A stretch of 50,435 nt of DNA from Acetobacter senegalensis (GTDB taxonomy: Bacteria > Pseudomonadota > Alphaproteobacteria > Acetobacterales > Acetobacteraceae), in assembly GCF_001580995.1 (NCBI RefSeq), contig NZ_LHZU01000121.1, positions 1 through 50,435 on the forward strand, written 5' to 3'. The notes beneath the pieces are model-generated. The model did no database searches, was not told where the DNA came from, and was given only the letters and a program-made list of their open reading frames with translations. A program made the position numbers and the translations under genes. Shown here in pieces: positions 26,571 through 35,364 of this stretch. Each line of letters starts with the position of its first letter. The stretch's first letter is position 1.

Positions 26571-27795
26571 AAGCCTGCGTGGCCGAATATCCGTCGGTCA
26601 GGGTATTAAGGAAGGCCACAATCGCGTCGATCTCATTGTCTGAGAGAACAGGCCTGTTGCCTGGCTGAGGCCCAAACGGTGGGTCCATATTGATATTTTC
26701 CTGATAGCGCTCAGGCAGATCATCATATTTCAGAATTTTTCCATCTTTCCCCACGGGGTAAATCTGTTCCGGGTGCGTGTCTCTCAATACATAAAAAGCC
26801 ACGGCATCACGCAGGGAATGATAAAAGCCATTATGGAAAAATGTGTGGCGTGTCGCTACATTCCGTAATGATGGTGTGCGGAACAACCCACAATAGTCTG
26901 CATGCTGCTTCAGATCCGTGCGATCGGGTCCGCACAGCCCCAGATCAAACGCGTTCGGGTTCCTGTTGAACGGCAAAGCCCTGTTGCGCGGCACACCAAC
27001 GGCAATCATGCCATAATCCGTAAATTGCGGCGGCGTACCGTCATAACCGGGCTGACTTTTGTGGCAGGACGCACAGTTCCCTTTCTCGGGATCTTCAAAC
27101 ACTTTCAACCCCAACTGCTCCTGAGGGGAAAGTGTGGCTTTTCCCGCCAGATAGGCATCATATTTGCTGGAATATGGGTAAAAGCGCCGCCAATCCTGCT
27201 GATAAGCTTCAAGCGCCTTGGTTATGACCACAAACAGGTTTGTCGTGTGCAGATAAGGCCCCAATTCCTTCAACGTGTCGCCGTAACCTGCACGAACAGC
27301 GCGGTTAACAACCTCCTGTGGTGTTTGTCGGCCCATTTCAAAAGGAGCCAGCAACGGGATAGCGGCCTGTTCAGCCAACGTGTTGGCACGTCCATCCCAT
27401 GTCAGGCCACCTGTGGGGCCGTTATCAATGCTTTCATCCGCTTCATCTTCGGAATCAAAAAAATGTTCTGTAAATTGCGGGACATTTTCTAAATATTTGA
27501 GAGACGGTACCGCCCGGTGTCCGCGCTGCGCCATATCCACACCGCCATACTGCACAGAAAGCATATTGTCAGGCGCAAAAGCTGCGTGCTCGCTATGGCA
27601 ACTGACGCAGGATAACGCGCCAGAAGCAGACAGGCGCGGATCATGAAACAGCTTGTCTCCCACTGCGGCCAGCCTGGCAACGTTTTTGTAGACCTCACTG
27701 CGGCTTACCCCGTCTTCCGCGCGCGCGAACAACGGAGGCCACATCAGCAGACTGGCCACCAGACAGATCTGGCGAGAGAAAAGAAAACGGATCAT
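26554..27795 (-). CDS. di-heme cytochrome c peroxidase
   Basis: 413 aa from ATG 27795, chosen because it places a normal signal peptide at the N terminus (MIRFLFSRQICLVASLLMW to ARA); the frame reaches a GTG at 27852. Two c-type heme motifs, CVSCH (N-terminal domain) and CASCH (C-terminal domain), and GLFRTPSLRNVATRHTFFHN with FYHSLRDAVAFY, all in the bacterial CcpA/MauG-like order. It reduces hydrogen peroxide in the periplasm with electrons from cytochrome c or quinol; MauG-type modification activity is less likely but possible. It stands alone, convergent with the acid phosphatase gene. Confidence 0.88.
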   Translation of the reverse strand: MIRFLFSRQICLVASLLMWPPLFARAEDGVSRSEVYKNVARLAAVGDKLFHDPRLSASGALSCVSCHSEHAAFAPDNMLSVQYGGVDMAQRGHRAVPSLKYLENVPQFTEHFFDSEDEADESIDNGPTGGLTWDGRANTLAEQAAIPLLAPFEMGRQTPQEVVNRAVRAGYGDTLKELGPYLHTTNLFVVITKALEAYQQDWRRFYPYSSKYDAYLAGKATLSPQEQLGLKVFEDPEKGNCASCHKSQPGYDGTPPQFTDYGMIAVGVPRNRALPFNRNPNAFDLGLCGPDRTDLKQHADYCGLFRTPSLRNVATRHTFFHNGFYHSLRDAVAFYVLRDTHPEQIYPVGKDGKILKYDDLPERYQENINMDPPFGPQPGNRPVLSDNEIDAIVAFLNTLTDGYSATQASDATQ

Positions 27796-27966
27796 CACGC
27801 AGGGTAGAATAGCAGTCTGAGTGGGAAAAATCTTCTTACGTGGCATTAACACGCAAGATATCCCACACTGCGTATCAGTCAGACCCCAAAGACCTTCACA
27901 GGTAAGGGATCAGACAACACTACTCTCGCAGTCGCAGACGCAAACACGACTAAGAAACGGGACGTC

Positions 27967-28003
27967 TCCTGCCTGCCGACACTCAATGGCAAGGCAGGCA
28001 GGA
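27967..28003 (-). terminator. strong hairpin downstream of the nucleoside hydrolase operon
   Basis: TCCTGCCTGCC (27967-27977) and GGCAGGCAGGA (27993-28003) form 11 perfect base pairs with a 15-nt loop, 31 nt after the stop of the last gene of ndt-cdd-nucleoside hydrolase. The following bases (GACGTCCCGTTTCTT on the minus strand) hold only a broken T tract. Confidence 0.6.
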
Positions 28004-28033
28004 AACGTTCATGAGACTGTCCCTTCTTCAACT

Positions 28034-29152
28034 TCAGGGCTTGGAAATCAGGTCCTTGATCAGAGCCTTCATGCGCGGCACATCAACAGTCAGCACCACT
28101 TTCTCTTTCTGTTCGCCCACATCCGGCTGATACCCCTCCGTCCAGGAAAGGATATCTCCATATTGCGCACTGAACATGGTGTTCACGTCCACATACAGGT
28201 CTGTGCTGGAACGGATAAGGCTTGGGTCCAGCCAGACAGCGGCTGCAATTTCATCCCACAGGGGGAAGTTGTTGGCAGAACGCTTCACAATACGCGCTAT
28301 CGGCGTATCTGCGGATGCAATGTCTTTGACAAATTCAGCCGACATTTCTGTCTCGGTAGATGGGTCCACCGGTACCATGACAATCCGCTTCCATGGCGCA
28401 TGCATGGTGATGGACGCAGCTTCCGGATCAAACCGGATATTGAACTCCCGGCGCGGCGAATTGCCAAATTCCCGCGCAAACTGGGCTGAAGCCGCGCTGG
28501 TCAGCTTCTGGCGCGGGTTCAGACTTCCCCCCATGTAAACCAGTTCCTTGGCAAGACCGGCAAATTCCGGGTCCAACTTCTGCGCCAGAGCCAGATTGGT
28601 CATGGGGCCGCATTCAATAATACTGATCTGGCCCGGATACTGATGCACCATGCGGATCATGAACATGGCCGCATTTTCAGGCGAAGGTTTGAGTTTGGGG
28701 TTTCCCCACGGCAGATCAGGCACGACATCAGCCGGATGATACGGTGGCAGAGCCTGGGTAGTGTTTTCCACCCATTTTTTCATCCATGCCCCTTTCCACA
28801 CCAGCTTGCCGTAAAGGGCTTCCCAACGGTCCGTCAGCTTTTCGGAATTCATGAGCGGATAGGTGGCACCCTGCACCACAGGCACATCCGTGCGGCCTGC
28901 AATTTCCAATCCGCGCAGGGCATAGGCGGTTGCCTCTTTCTGCCAGAAATCCCCGCTGACGGTGGCAAACCCCATAACTTTGACATGAGGTGCCTTCAGC
29001 ACCATCCATTGGGCCAGAGCAAAACCGTCATCATCAAAGATGACCATCCGATCTGCTTCTGCATGCGCCATCACGGGAACAGAAACGCCCAACAGCCCCA
29101 CTGCCAGAACACACCGTCGCGCAAAACGGGTAAAACCACTCATGCTCATCAC
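28034..29152 (-). CDS. periplasmic nucleoside hydrolase-like protein, divergent metal site
   Basis: 372 aa. Signal peptide residues 1-31 (RRCVLAVGLLGVSVPVMAHA). The nucleoside hydrolase (IunH) fold is recognisable: VMGFATVSGDF, ALRGLEIAGRTDVPVVQGA, IIECGPMTNLALA, VYMGGSL, FNIRFDPEAA, and PLWDEIAAAVWLDP at the place of the Ca-binding Asp near the C terminus. The hallmark DxDPGxDD is replaced by IFDDDGFALA (residues 38-47), one residue shorter and without the last two Asp; the usual H of HDP is W. It belongs to a divergent clade; hydrolysis of ribonucleosides to base and ribose is likely but unproven. It overlaps cdd by 4 nt (ATGA) and is the third gene of the operon. Confidence 0.85.
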   Translation of the reverse strand: MMSMSGFTRFARRCVLAVGLLGVSVPVMAHAEADRMVIFDDDGFALAQWMVLKAPHVKVMGFATVSGDFWQKEATAYALRGLEIAGRTDVPVVQGATYPLMNSEKLTDRWEALYGKLVWKGAWMKKWVENTTQALPPYHPADVVPDLPWGNPKLKPSPENAAMFMIRMVHQYPGQISIIECGPMTNLALAQKLDPEFAGLAKELVYMGGSLNPRQKLTSAASAQFAREFGNSPRREFNIRFDPEAASITMHAPWKRIVMVPVDPSTETEMSAEFVKDIASADTPIARIVKRSANNFPLWDEIAAAVWLDPSLIRSSTDLYVDVNTMFSAQYGDILSWTEGYQPDVGEQKEKVVLTVDVPRMKALIKDLISKP

Positions 29153-29583
29153 GCCGGTTTCCCTTCCGTGCCAGTTTCAAGATTTTCAGGGCCAAAAGAC
29201 GATGGTAGAAGTGCATGCAGTTCATCTTTGAACAGCAACGCACCGTCTTCATCCACCACCAACACACAGGTTCTGGCGGTTGCAAATTCGCGGATTTTCT
29301 GGCGGCAGCCACCACAGGGCAAACATGGCGCAGGGCCTTTACCCGCCACCATGATACTTGCGATTTTGCGAGACCCACCGGCAGCCACCATGGCAGAAAT
29401 AGCGCCAGCTTCGGCACACACACCCTCCGGATAGGCTGCGTTTTCAACATTGCACCCGGAAAACACCTGTCCGTCTTCCGTGATCAATGCCGCGCCAACA
29501 TGAAACCGGGAATAAGGCGCGTAAGCATTATTGCGTGCTGCCAAGGCTTTCTGCGTCAATGTCGCAGTCATTTTATCATCCAT
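29149..29583 (-). CDS. cdd: cytidine deaminase
   Basis: 144 aa from ATG 29583 (MDDKMTATL), chosen for AAGGAG 6 nt upstream; the frame begins at 29613. Homotetrameric type: NAYAPYSRFHVGAALITEDG, zinc ligand and catalytic Glu in GVCAEAGAI, and PCGGCRQKIREFA. It deaminates cytidine and deoxycytidine. The start overlaps the end of the deoxyribosyltransferase gene by 8 nt, the end overlaps the nucleoside hydrolase start by 4 nt, so the three are translated from one message. Confidence 0.94.
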   Translation of the reverse strand: MDDKMTATLTQKALAARNNAYAPYSRFHVGAALITEDGQVFSGCNVENAAYPEGVCAEAGAISAMVAAGGSRKIASIMVAGKGPAPCLPCGGCRQKIREFATARTCVLVVDEDGALLFKDELHALLPSSFGPENLETGTEGKPA

Positions 29584-30208
29584 GGGACGCTCCTTCCTGA
29601 CCAGAAGCTCCATAAATCAGGCCAGCCAGATCAGAGGCCGCCGCACGGAAAGCCGTCAGGATATCATCCGCTACGGCAATATCCCCACCAGCCTGCCGGA
29701 TAAACCCTTCCACCATGGCATTTTGCAACAGTCCTTCTGAATGCACGATCATGGCATCTGCATCCAACCAGCGTACCCTGCCGCCATTTTGGGGTTTTTC
29801 TTCCGTCAGTGGCGTATGCCATGCCTGTTCAAAATAGCTCTGTACCTTCTGGTGGTAAGAGCGACCATCCACCGTATAGCCGGCCATTGGCTTGTTCTGA
29901 GCCGCCATATAGCCAATTTCCACCGCAGTGCCGGGGTCCATATCCGCAGCACGGCGAAACGGATCAATGCAGAACAATGCGGCAGCACACTCATCCATCA
30001 GACCACGGTCCAGCCGCGCTATCAGCAGGCTGGTTTCCTTTCCCGGTGGCAACGCTTCTACCTCATCCTGCCCGTCAAAGGGCGACACACCATGCAGGCG
30101 TACTGCCAGACAGGCCTCCTTGAACGCTTTAAAAAGCTGTTGAGCGTCTTTTCTGAAAACAAGGTCTCCGCCAAGGTAAACCTTGGGGTAAGCCGCACTC
30201 TCGGTCAT
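29576..30208 (-). CDS. nucleoside 2-deoxyribosyltransferase
   Basis: 210 aa. The family pattern is seen: VYLGGDLVFRKDA at the N terminus, LDRGLMDECAAALFCIDPFR, and the catalytic loop ADMDPGTAVEIGYMAAQNKP with Asp and Glu residues; MVEGFIRQAGGD lies near the end. GGAAG is 6 nt before the ATG. It exchanges bases between deoxynucleosides or cleaves them. First gene of the operon with cdd and the nucleoside hydrolase, facing away from the RNase T2 gene across a 196-nt region that presumably carries both promoters. Confidence 0.9.
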   Translation of the reverse strand: MTESAAYPKVYLGGDLVFRKDAQQLFKAFKEACLAVRLHGVSPFDGQDEVEALPPGKETSLLIARLDRGLMDECAAALFCIDPFRRAADMDPGTAVEIGYMAAQNKPMAGYTVDGRSYHQKVQSYFEQAWHTPLTEEKPQNGGRVRWLDADAMIVHSEGLLQNAMVEGFIRQAGGDIAVADDILTAFRAAASDLAGLIYGASGQEGASHG

Positions 30209-30404
30209 AAGGTCTTCCGTGTTTCATCCGGCGCGCCCTGCTTTTCCGGCCGCCGCATGCTGTTATGAAATGTGTTATAAACAATACGAGTTCGTTATAG
30301 AAAACCATAGACACCACACAAGATGTAAGCAAGAAGCATAATCTTGCCCATCAGCAGGGTAGAGTGTTTTTCTTTAACCCGTCAGAGCAAGGATCAAACA
30401 GGGA
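30209..30404. promoter_or_regulatory. divergent promoter region, deoxyribosyltransferase / RNase T2
   Basis: 196 nt. TGTTAT occurs at 30261-30266 and 30273-30278 and CGTTAT at 30294-30299 in an otherwise AT-rich core; the repeats may be operator half-sites or -10 elements. Shared control of the two divergent transcripts is inferred. Confidence 0.4.
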
Positions 30405-31196
30405 ATGCGGGCAGTACAGTTTCTTTTCTCCGGCGTCATGGCCGCCTGCGTCCTGATGTCCGGATGTGCGCATCATCCGCCCGCTCCTTCCCCTGCCACA
30501 ACAACGACGCTCTCCCTTGCTGCCCCTCAACATGGAGATTTTGGGCATTATACCCTCGCCCTGACATGGCAGCCGGGCTTCTGCACCGGACCAGAGGGCT
30601 CTAGCTGTCAGGCAGATCAGCCCAAAGCCCCTCTCATCGGGCTGCATGGGCTTTGGGCCTCCCGCCCGTCTGACCTGATAAAGGCACAGGTTCCAGTAAC
30701 CACTTGGTGGCGCAAAGGATGCGGCCTGTATGAGGGCGATGCGGCCTCTCCGCCTCCCACTTTTTCCAAGGCGTTGTCTCACCATCTGTCTGAGGTCGTC
30801 GCCCATACACATTCTGATCTTGTGGCGCACGAATACAGCAAGCATGTGCATTGCTTCGGTATGGATGGAGAGCAGTTTTTCTCGGTTGCGTCCCAACTGC
30901 GAGATCGATTTGAACAACTTCCCTCCGCCCGCCATCTGACCGCTGAGTCAGGAATGGTTATCGAGAAGGCCGACCTGACCAGACAGATTGAAGCTGACAC
31001 AGGCGCCCTACCCGAACGGGGCGTGCAGTTTCAGTGCAACAAGACCCCACAGGGACAATCTGTACTCGCCCAGATCTGGTTTACGCTCAAACCCGATTCT
31101 CTTTCCAGTTTTCCCAAAACCGATGCGTTCATGAGCAGCCCTCAGGTTCAGGACAACTGCCCTGCGCGCTTCCTTGTTCCCCAATGGGGCAACTGA
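30405..31196 (+). CDS. ribonuclease T2 (RNase I family), lipoprotein
   Basis: 263 aa. A lipoprotein signal is present: hydrophobic stretch then VLMSGC at residues 15-20, so the mature protein should be anchored through Cys20. RNase T2 catalytic blocks: CAS I as IGLHGLWAS, CAS II as HEYSKHVHCF (canonical form HEWxKHGTC; Gly is absent here). Cysteines are in positions fitting disulphides. It cuts single-stranded RNA to 3'-nucleotides via cyclic intermediates. It precedes the nucleoside transporter and nucleoside hydrolase genes on the same strand and probably feeds them. Confidence 0.92.
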   Translation: MRAVQFLFSGVMAACVLMSGCAHHPPAPSPATTTTLSLAAPQHGDFGHYTLALTWQPGFCTGPEGSSCQADQPKAPLIGLHGLWASRPSDLIKAQVPVTTWWRKGCGLYEGDAASPPPTFSKALSHHLSEVVAHTHSDLVAHEYSKHVHCFGMDGEQFFSVASQLRDRFEQLPSARHLTAESGMVIEKADLTRQIEADTGALPERGVQFQCNKTPQGQSVLAQIWFTLKPDSLSSFPKTDAFMSSPQVQDNCPARFLVPQWGN

Positions 31197-31305
31197 CGGA
31201 TCACACTTGTAGACAGCCGCAGCACTTACGCAGAACAGGCCCGTCTTTCTGTAACCATCTGGTCAGGATGTGTGTCAGCACAGCCACTGAGATAAGGACC
31301 ATTCA

Positions 31306-32541
31306 ATGCATAGTCGTGGATGTCTCGGTATTCTCCTGCTTCTGGGCATTGCGGTCCTTTTTTCAACAGACCGTAAAAATATCAATCTCCGCACCGTTCT
31401 GAGCTGCCTGCTGGCTCAGGTGGCTATCGGCCTGCTGGTTCTGCGCGTGCCTGTAGGCCAGCAGATTTTGTGGGCTCTTTCCCGCTTTGTCACCAGCATC
31501 CTTGCCTGTGGCGATGAAGGAGCCCGGTTCCTTTTTGGCGCACTGGCCAGTGACAAAATGGACACCGTCTTCCCACATGATGGCTTTGTGTTTGCCTTCA
31601 GGGTGCTGCCCTCCCTTGTTTATGTCAGCGCCCTGATCGCCATCCTGTTTCATGTGGGGGCCATGCAGGTCTTTGCCCGCGCAACGGGAAAAGTATTGCA
31701 AAAGGCCCTTGGCACCTCGCCCGTTGAATCATTTGGTGCGGTTATCACAATCTTTATTGGCCAAAGTGAGCTGCCGGTTGCCTTAGGGCCTTATCTGCGC
31801 ACCATGGCCCCGACCGAACTATTCAGCGTACTGTGCAGCGGGGCGGCATCAGTGTCAGGGGCAACGCTGGTTGGATATGTGGGCCTAGGCGTGCCTGCTC
31901 ATTATCTGGTGGCAGCCTCCTTCATGGCCATTCCGGGCGGAATGATGTTCGCAAAAATTCTGGCCCCACGCGCAGCAGGCAGCCCGGTTGATACGTTGGC
32001 CGCCGGGCGTTCGTCCTATAATCACGCTTTTTTTGAAACCATTACCGAAGGCGCATTAAAAGGCACCAAAACAGCAGTGGCCGTGGCGGCCACACTGGTT
32101 GCCTTCATCGGGCTGATTGCCCTGGTTAACAGCGGATTTCAGGCTTTGGGGCCATTGATCCATATGCCTTTTCTGTCTCTGGAATATCTGTTTGGCTTGC
32201 TGTTCTCCCCCATAGCGTGGCTTCTGGGCGTTCCGGCAGGTGAATGCAGTATTGTGGGCTCCGTTCTGGGGCTGAAACTGGTCATCAACGAATTTGTTGC
32301 TTACCTGCATCTTGGTCCTTCGCTCCAGAACGGGGCTCTCTCAGCACGCAGCGGGGCTATTGCCGCCTTCGCGCTCTGCGGTTTTGCCAACTTGAGCTCC
32401 ATTGGCATCCTTGTGGCAGCGTTTGGCAGCCAGTGCCCGGAAAGGCGTGCTGAACTGGCGCGTATCAGCGCGCGTGCCGTGCTGGCGGGCATGTTGTCCA
32501 ATTTCATGAGCGCCGCTATTGCAGGCATCATTCTCTTGTAA
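31306..32541 (+). CDS. concentrative nucleoside transporter (CNT, NupC family)
   Basis: 411 aa with about ten membrane segments. AAGGA sits 7 nt before the ATG. Family motifs: GAVITIFIGQSELPVALGPYL (split over helix 4 region), SGAASVSGATLVGYVGLG, PAHYLVAASFMAIPGGMMFAK, VPAGECSIVGSVLG and GFANLSSIGIL near the C terminus. It takes up nucleosides from the periplasm with protons or sodium. It lies 109 nt after the RNase T2 gene and 33 nt before a nucleoside hydrolase gene. Confidence 0.93.
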   Translation: MHSRGCLGILLLLGIAVLFSTDRKNINLRTVLSCLLAQVAIGLLVLRVPVGQQILWALSRFVTSILACGDEGARFLFGALASDKMDTVFPHDGFVFAFRVLPSLVYVSALIAILFHVGAMQVFARATGKVLQKALGTSPVESFGAVITIFIGQSELPVALGPYLRTMAPTELFSVLCSGAASVSGATLVGYVGLGVPAHYLVAASFMAIPGGMMFAKILAPRAAGSPVDTLAAGRSSYNHAFFETITEGALKGTKTAVAVAATLVAFIGLIALVNSGFQALGPLIHMPFLSLEYLFGLLFSPIAWLLGVPAGECSIVGSVLGLKLVINEFVAYLHLGPSLQNGALSARSGAIAAFALCGFANLSSIGILVAAFGSQCPERRAELARISARAVLAGMLSNFMSAAIAGIILL

Positions 32542-32574
32542 GACCATACGCCAGCACCAGAGACGGAGACAGTT

Positions 32575-33516
32575 TTGGACCGGCAGAAACTTATTATTGA
32601 TACAGACCCCGGACAGGATGATGCCATTGCCATCATGCTGGCTCTGGCATCCCCACAGATTGACCTGCTGGGCATTATTGCCGCAGCCGGAAATGTCTCT
32701 GTAGAACAGACCGCCGAAAATGCCTGTAAAATCCTTGAACTCACCAAACGGCAAGATATCAAGGTTTACAAAGGCTGCCCGCGCCCTATCCGTCGCGCCC
32801 CCATTACGGCCGCACACGTGCATGGCCAGACCGGGATGGACGGCCCTGATCTCCCCACTCCGCGCCATGTGCCAGAAAAGCAGCACGGCGTAACGTTTCT
32901 TCTGGAAGCACTTGCCGCTCATCCTGCCAACAGCATTACCCTTGTCACCATTGGCCCCATGACCAATCTGGCTACAGCCCTGATTCAGGCACCAGAAACA
33001 GTGGGGCGGCTGAAGCAGGTTGTTGCAATGGGCGGTGCCTGGTCTGAGACAGGCAACATTACACCGGCAGCCGAATTTAACGCCTTTGCAGACCCTGATG
33101 CCGCGGCCATCGTGCTGAATAGCGGTTTGCCGCTCACTCTGGTGCCGCTGGATATCACCCACAGTTTTCTGATCACACCTGATCGACTGGAAGCGCTGGC
33201 GGCCCTCACAGGCCAATGCGCCACAGCGGCCCATGCCATGCTGAATTTCTCCGCGCGCTTTGACCTGAACAAATATGGCTGGCCGGGTGCCCCGCTGCAT
33301 GATCCCTGCACGGTAGGGTACGTGCTGGCTCCCCATCTCTTTGCAGGCAAAAAGGTCAACGTAGAGGTAGAAGTTGCCAGCCCGCTCACGCTGGGCGCAA
33401 CAGTTGTAGATTGGTGGCAGGTGACAGAGCGCCCCGCCAACGCCACCTTCCTTCGCTCGGTAGATGATGCTGGCCTATGGTCCCTCATTCTGGAAGGCCT
33501 CTCTCGCCTCCCGTAA
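32575..33516 (+). CDS. cytoplasmic nucleoside hydrolase
   Basis: 313 aa from a TTG start (32575) supported by CGGAG 7 nt upstream. Full Ca-site motif IIDTDPGQDDAIAIMLALAS, then TIGPMTNLATA, MGGAW, AEFNAFADPDAAA, LVPLDITHS and LHDPCTVGYVLAP: a complete, canonical IunH/RihA-type enzyme, without signal peptide. It releases ribose and base from imported nucleosides. Directly follows the nucleoside transporter (33 nt). Its metal site contrasts with the altered one of the exported homologue at 28034. Confidence 0.94.
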   Translation: MDRQKLIIDTDPGQDDAIAIMLALASPQIDLLGIIAAAGNVSVEQTAENACKILELTKRQDIKVYKGCPRPIRRAPITAAHVHGQTGMDGPDLPTPRHVPEKQHGVTFLLEALAAHPANSITLVTIGPMTNLATALIQAPETVGRLKQVVAMGGAWSETGNITPAAEFNAFADPDAAAIVLNSGLPLTLVPLDITHSFLITPDRLEALAALTGQCATAAHAMLNFSARFDLNKYGWPGAPLHDPCTVGYVLAPHLFAGKKVNVEVEVASPLTLGATVVDWWQVTERPANATFLRSVDDAGLWSLILEGLSRLP

Positions 33517-33561
33517 CCCGGAGACATCATTTAGGAAGAAAGAATGAGGGAACACGTTCCT

Positions 33562-33589
33562 CCCCTTTCAAAGCTTATTTTGAAAGGGG
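33562..33589. terminator. hairpin between nucleoside hydrolase and thiopurine methyltransferase
   Basis: CCCCTTTCAAA (33562-33572) and TTTGAAAGGGG (33579-33589) are exact complements with a 6-nt loop; the methyltransferase stop codon is inside. Shared 3' end signal of convergent genes; the T tracts are poor. Confidence 0.55.
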
Positions 33590-34219
33590 CTTAAGGTGCC
33601 AGATCATTTCCACCGCGGGGCAAACCCCCTTCAGGCCGCCCTCAACGTCTTCGCGTTCCAGAATTTCAAGCTCATAAGAGGCTGCGTAAAGCAGCCGCAC
33701 TTCCTCCTCCCCCACTGAAAAAGGAGGCCCCTTCCGAAGCGCCTGCTCATAATCCAGAGTAATCAGCAGTTGAGGAGCCGCTTGAGTGATGGAAACAATG
33801 TGGGCTGCATACTTATGGCGCATAGCTTCAGGTAATGCGATCAGGGCCGCCCGATCATATACCGCACTGACGCCCCCGAGTTCCTGTGTCGTGAGATCAA
33901 AAACATTCCCTACATAAACCCGGAGCTTACCGGCTTCAAAAGTTACGCCACCATCCCACTCTGTCACGCTCGGCGTATAACCCAGTTCCTGAAACAGACT
34001 TTCAACGGCAATACGGCTCAGTTCCACGCCCACTACCGTTATACCCTGAGTGAGCAACCAATGGATATCCAGGCTTTTCCCGCACAAAGGAACAAAAACG
34101 CACGCGCCTTTCTTCAAATGCAGGGATGAGAAATATTGAACAAGAAATGAATGCGGCGTTGGCTCATGAAATCCTATCTGGTTCTGTTCCCATTTTTTCT
34201 GCCAGAAAAGTTCGTCCAC
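33575..34219 (-). CDS. tpm: thiopurine S-methyltransferase
   Basis: 214 aa from a GTG at 34219, with AAGGAAG 5 nt upstream; the frame starts with TTG at 34282, but the family begins at xxxFWxxKW, matching VDELFWQKKW at the GTG. Motifs: NQIGFHEPTPHSFLVQYF, VFVPLCGKSLDIHWLLTQG and DRAALIALPEAMR. The enzyme methylates thiopurines and, in bacteria, selenite or tellurite species with SAM. It is convergent with the nucleoside hydrolase gene; a metabolic link to purine salvage is possible but unproven. Confidence 0.92.
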   Translation of the reverse strand: MDELFWQKKWEQNQIGFHEPTPHSFLVQYFSSLHLKKGACVFVPLCGKSLDIHWLLTQGITVVGVELSRIAVESLFQELGYTPSVTEWDGGVTFEAGKLRVYVGNVFDLTTQELGGVSAVYDRAALIALPEAMRHKYAAHIVSITQAAPQLLITLDYEQALRKGPPFSVGEEEVRLLYAASYELEILEREDVEGGLKGVCPAVEMIWHLKPLSK

Positions 34220-34347
34220 CGCTTCTTCCTTAACGCGTCCTGTTTCTTCATCATGATACCAGCCACCTTCCGATGTCAGCAATCAAACTGGCTTGCCTGA
34301 CAATCCGCGCTGTGACGACATTTTCTGGCCGGATACTCTTTGCGGTT

Positions 34348-35364
34348 CTACACCGGCACGGGCGCGTCTTCCCGCAGGAGCCGTTGTTCCTTCAAATCTG
34401 CCCAGAAAGCAGCCGGAATAGGGAAGCTGAACCATTCAAGGTTTTGCTCAAGTTGCGCCAAAGTGCTGGTCCCGGCGCAGAAAGTGGGAACAGCAGGATG
34501 CGCAACAACAAACTGCAAGGCCGCTGCGGGCAGCGGCACGCCATGATCCCGACACACCGCCTCTATTCTGGCAACACGCTCCAGAATATGTTTGGGCGCT
34601 GGGGCGTAATTATATTTAGCGCCCTCTACCGCACCTTTTGCCAGAATACCGGAATTAAAACCGCCTCCAACCAGCACGGCTACATCCCGCTCCTCGCACA
34701 AAGGCAAGAATTCCTCCAGAGCGTCCTGTTCCAGCAAAGTATAGCGGCCAGCCAGCAGAAAGCAGTCAAAATCCCGCTGTTTAAGCGCCTCGTGGCAAAC
34801 CTCCCACTCATTCACCCCAACTCCGATCGCCTTGACCACACCTTCTGACCGTAATTGCTCTAAAGCCTTCCAGCTTTCTTCCATTGCGGTCCGAAAAACC
34901 TCTGGTTGAGCATCTCCCTGAGTAAAACGATCGATATCGTGAATAAAAACGACATCAATCCGCTCCAGTGCCAGCCGCTGCAAGGAATCTTCAATGGAAC
35001 GCATGGTGCCATCGTAGGTGTAATCAAACGTCATTTTGTTGGGGGCTGCATTTTTCCACGGAAAAAACTCGACCTCCGCCCGCTTGGCGGCTGAAAGCCG
35101 TCGTCCGACTTTGGAGGACAGTATAAAATCATCCCTGTTTTTCCAGCGCAGGGCTTGTCCCAGCCTCAGTTCCGCCAACCCATGCCCATACATGGGGGAT
35201 GTATCGTAAAATCGCACTCCTGCATTCCACGCCCGCTCTATCATGGCCTGGGCGCTTTCCTCGCCTACTTCCTGGGCGAAGTTACCAAGAGGCGCTGTCC
35301 CGAAAGCAAATGCTGTTACATCAAGCCCACTCCGGCCAAACGCACGTTTTTCGTGAGGATGCAT
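34348..35364 (-). CDS. aldo/keto reductase, D-threo-aldose 1-dehydrogenase type
   Basis: 338 aa. TIM-barrel AKR with GRSGLDVTAFAFGTAPLGNF, the catalytic Asp/Tyr region VRFYDTSPMYGHGLAELRLG, Lys in SSKVG, and DVVFIHDIDRF. The last motif and the overall length fit the L-fucose / D-threo-aldose 1-dehydrogenase group; pyridoxal 4-dehydrogenase is a close relative. NAD(P)-linked oxidation of a sugar is the likely role. Long upstream gap (465 nt). Confidence 0.88.
   Translation of the reverse strand: MHPHEKRAFGRSGLDVTAFAFGTAPLGNFAQEVGEESAQAMIERAWNAGVRFYDTSPMYGHGLAELRLGQALRWKNRDDFILSSKVGRRLSAAKRAEVEFFPWKNAAPNKMTFDYTYDGTMRSIEDSLQRLALERIDVVFIHDIDRFTQGDAQPEVFRTAMEESWKALEQLRSEGVVKAIGVGVNEWEVCHEALKQRDFDCFLLAGRYTLLEQDALEEFLPLCEERDVAVLVGGGFNSGILAKGAVEGAKYNYAPAPKHILERVARIEAVCRDHGVPLPAAALQFVVAHPAVPTFCAGTSTLAQLEQNLEWFSFPIPAAFWADLKEQRLLREDAPVPV

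Noticed and set aside
32341..33336. 331-aa minus-strand frame
   Set aside because: Antisense to the transporter and nucleoside hydrolase genes.
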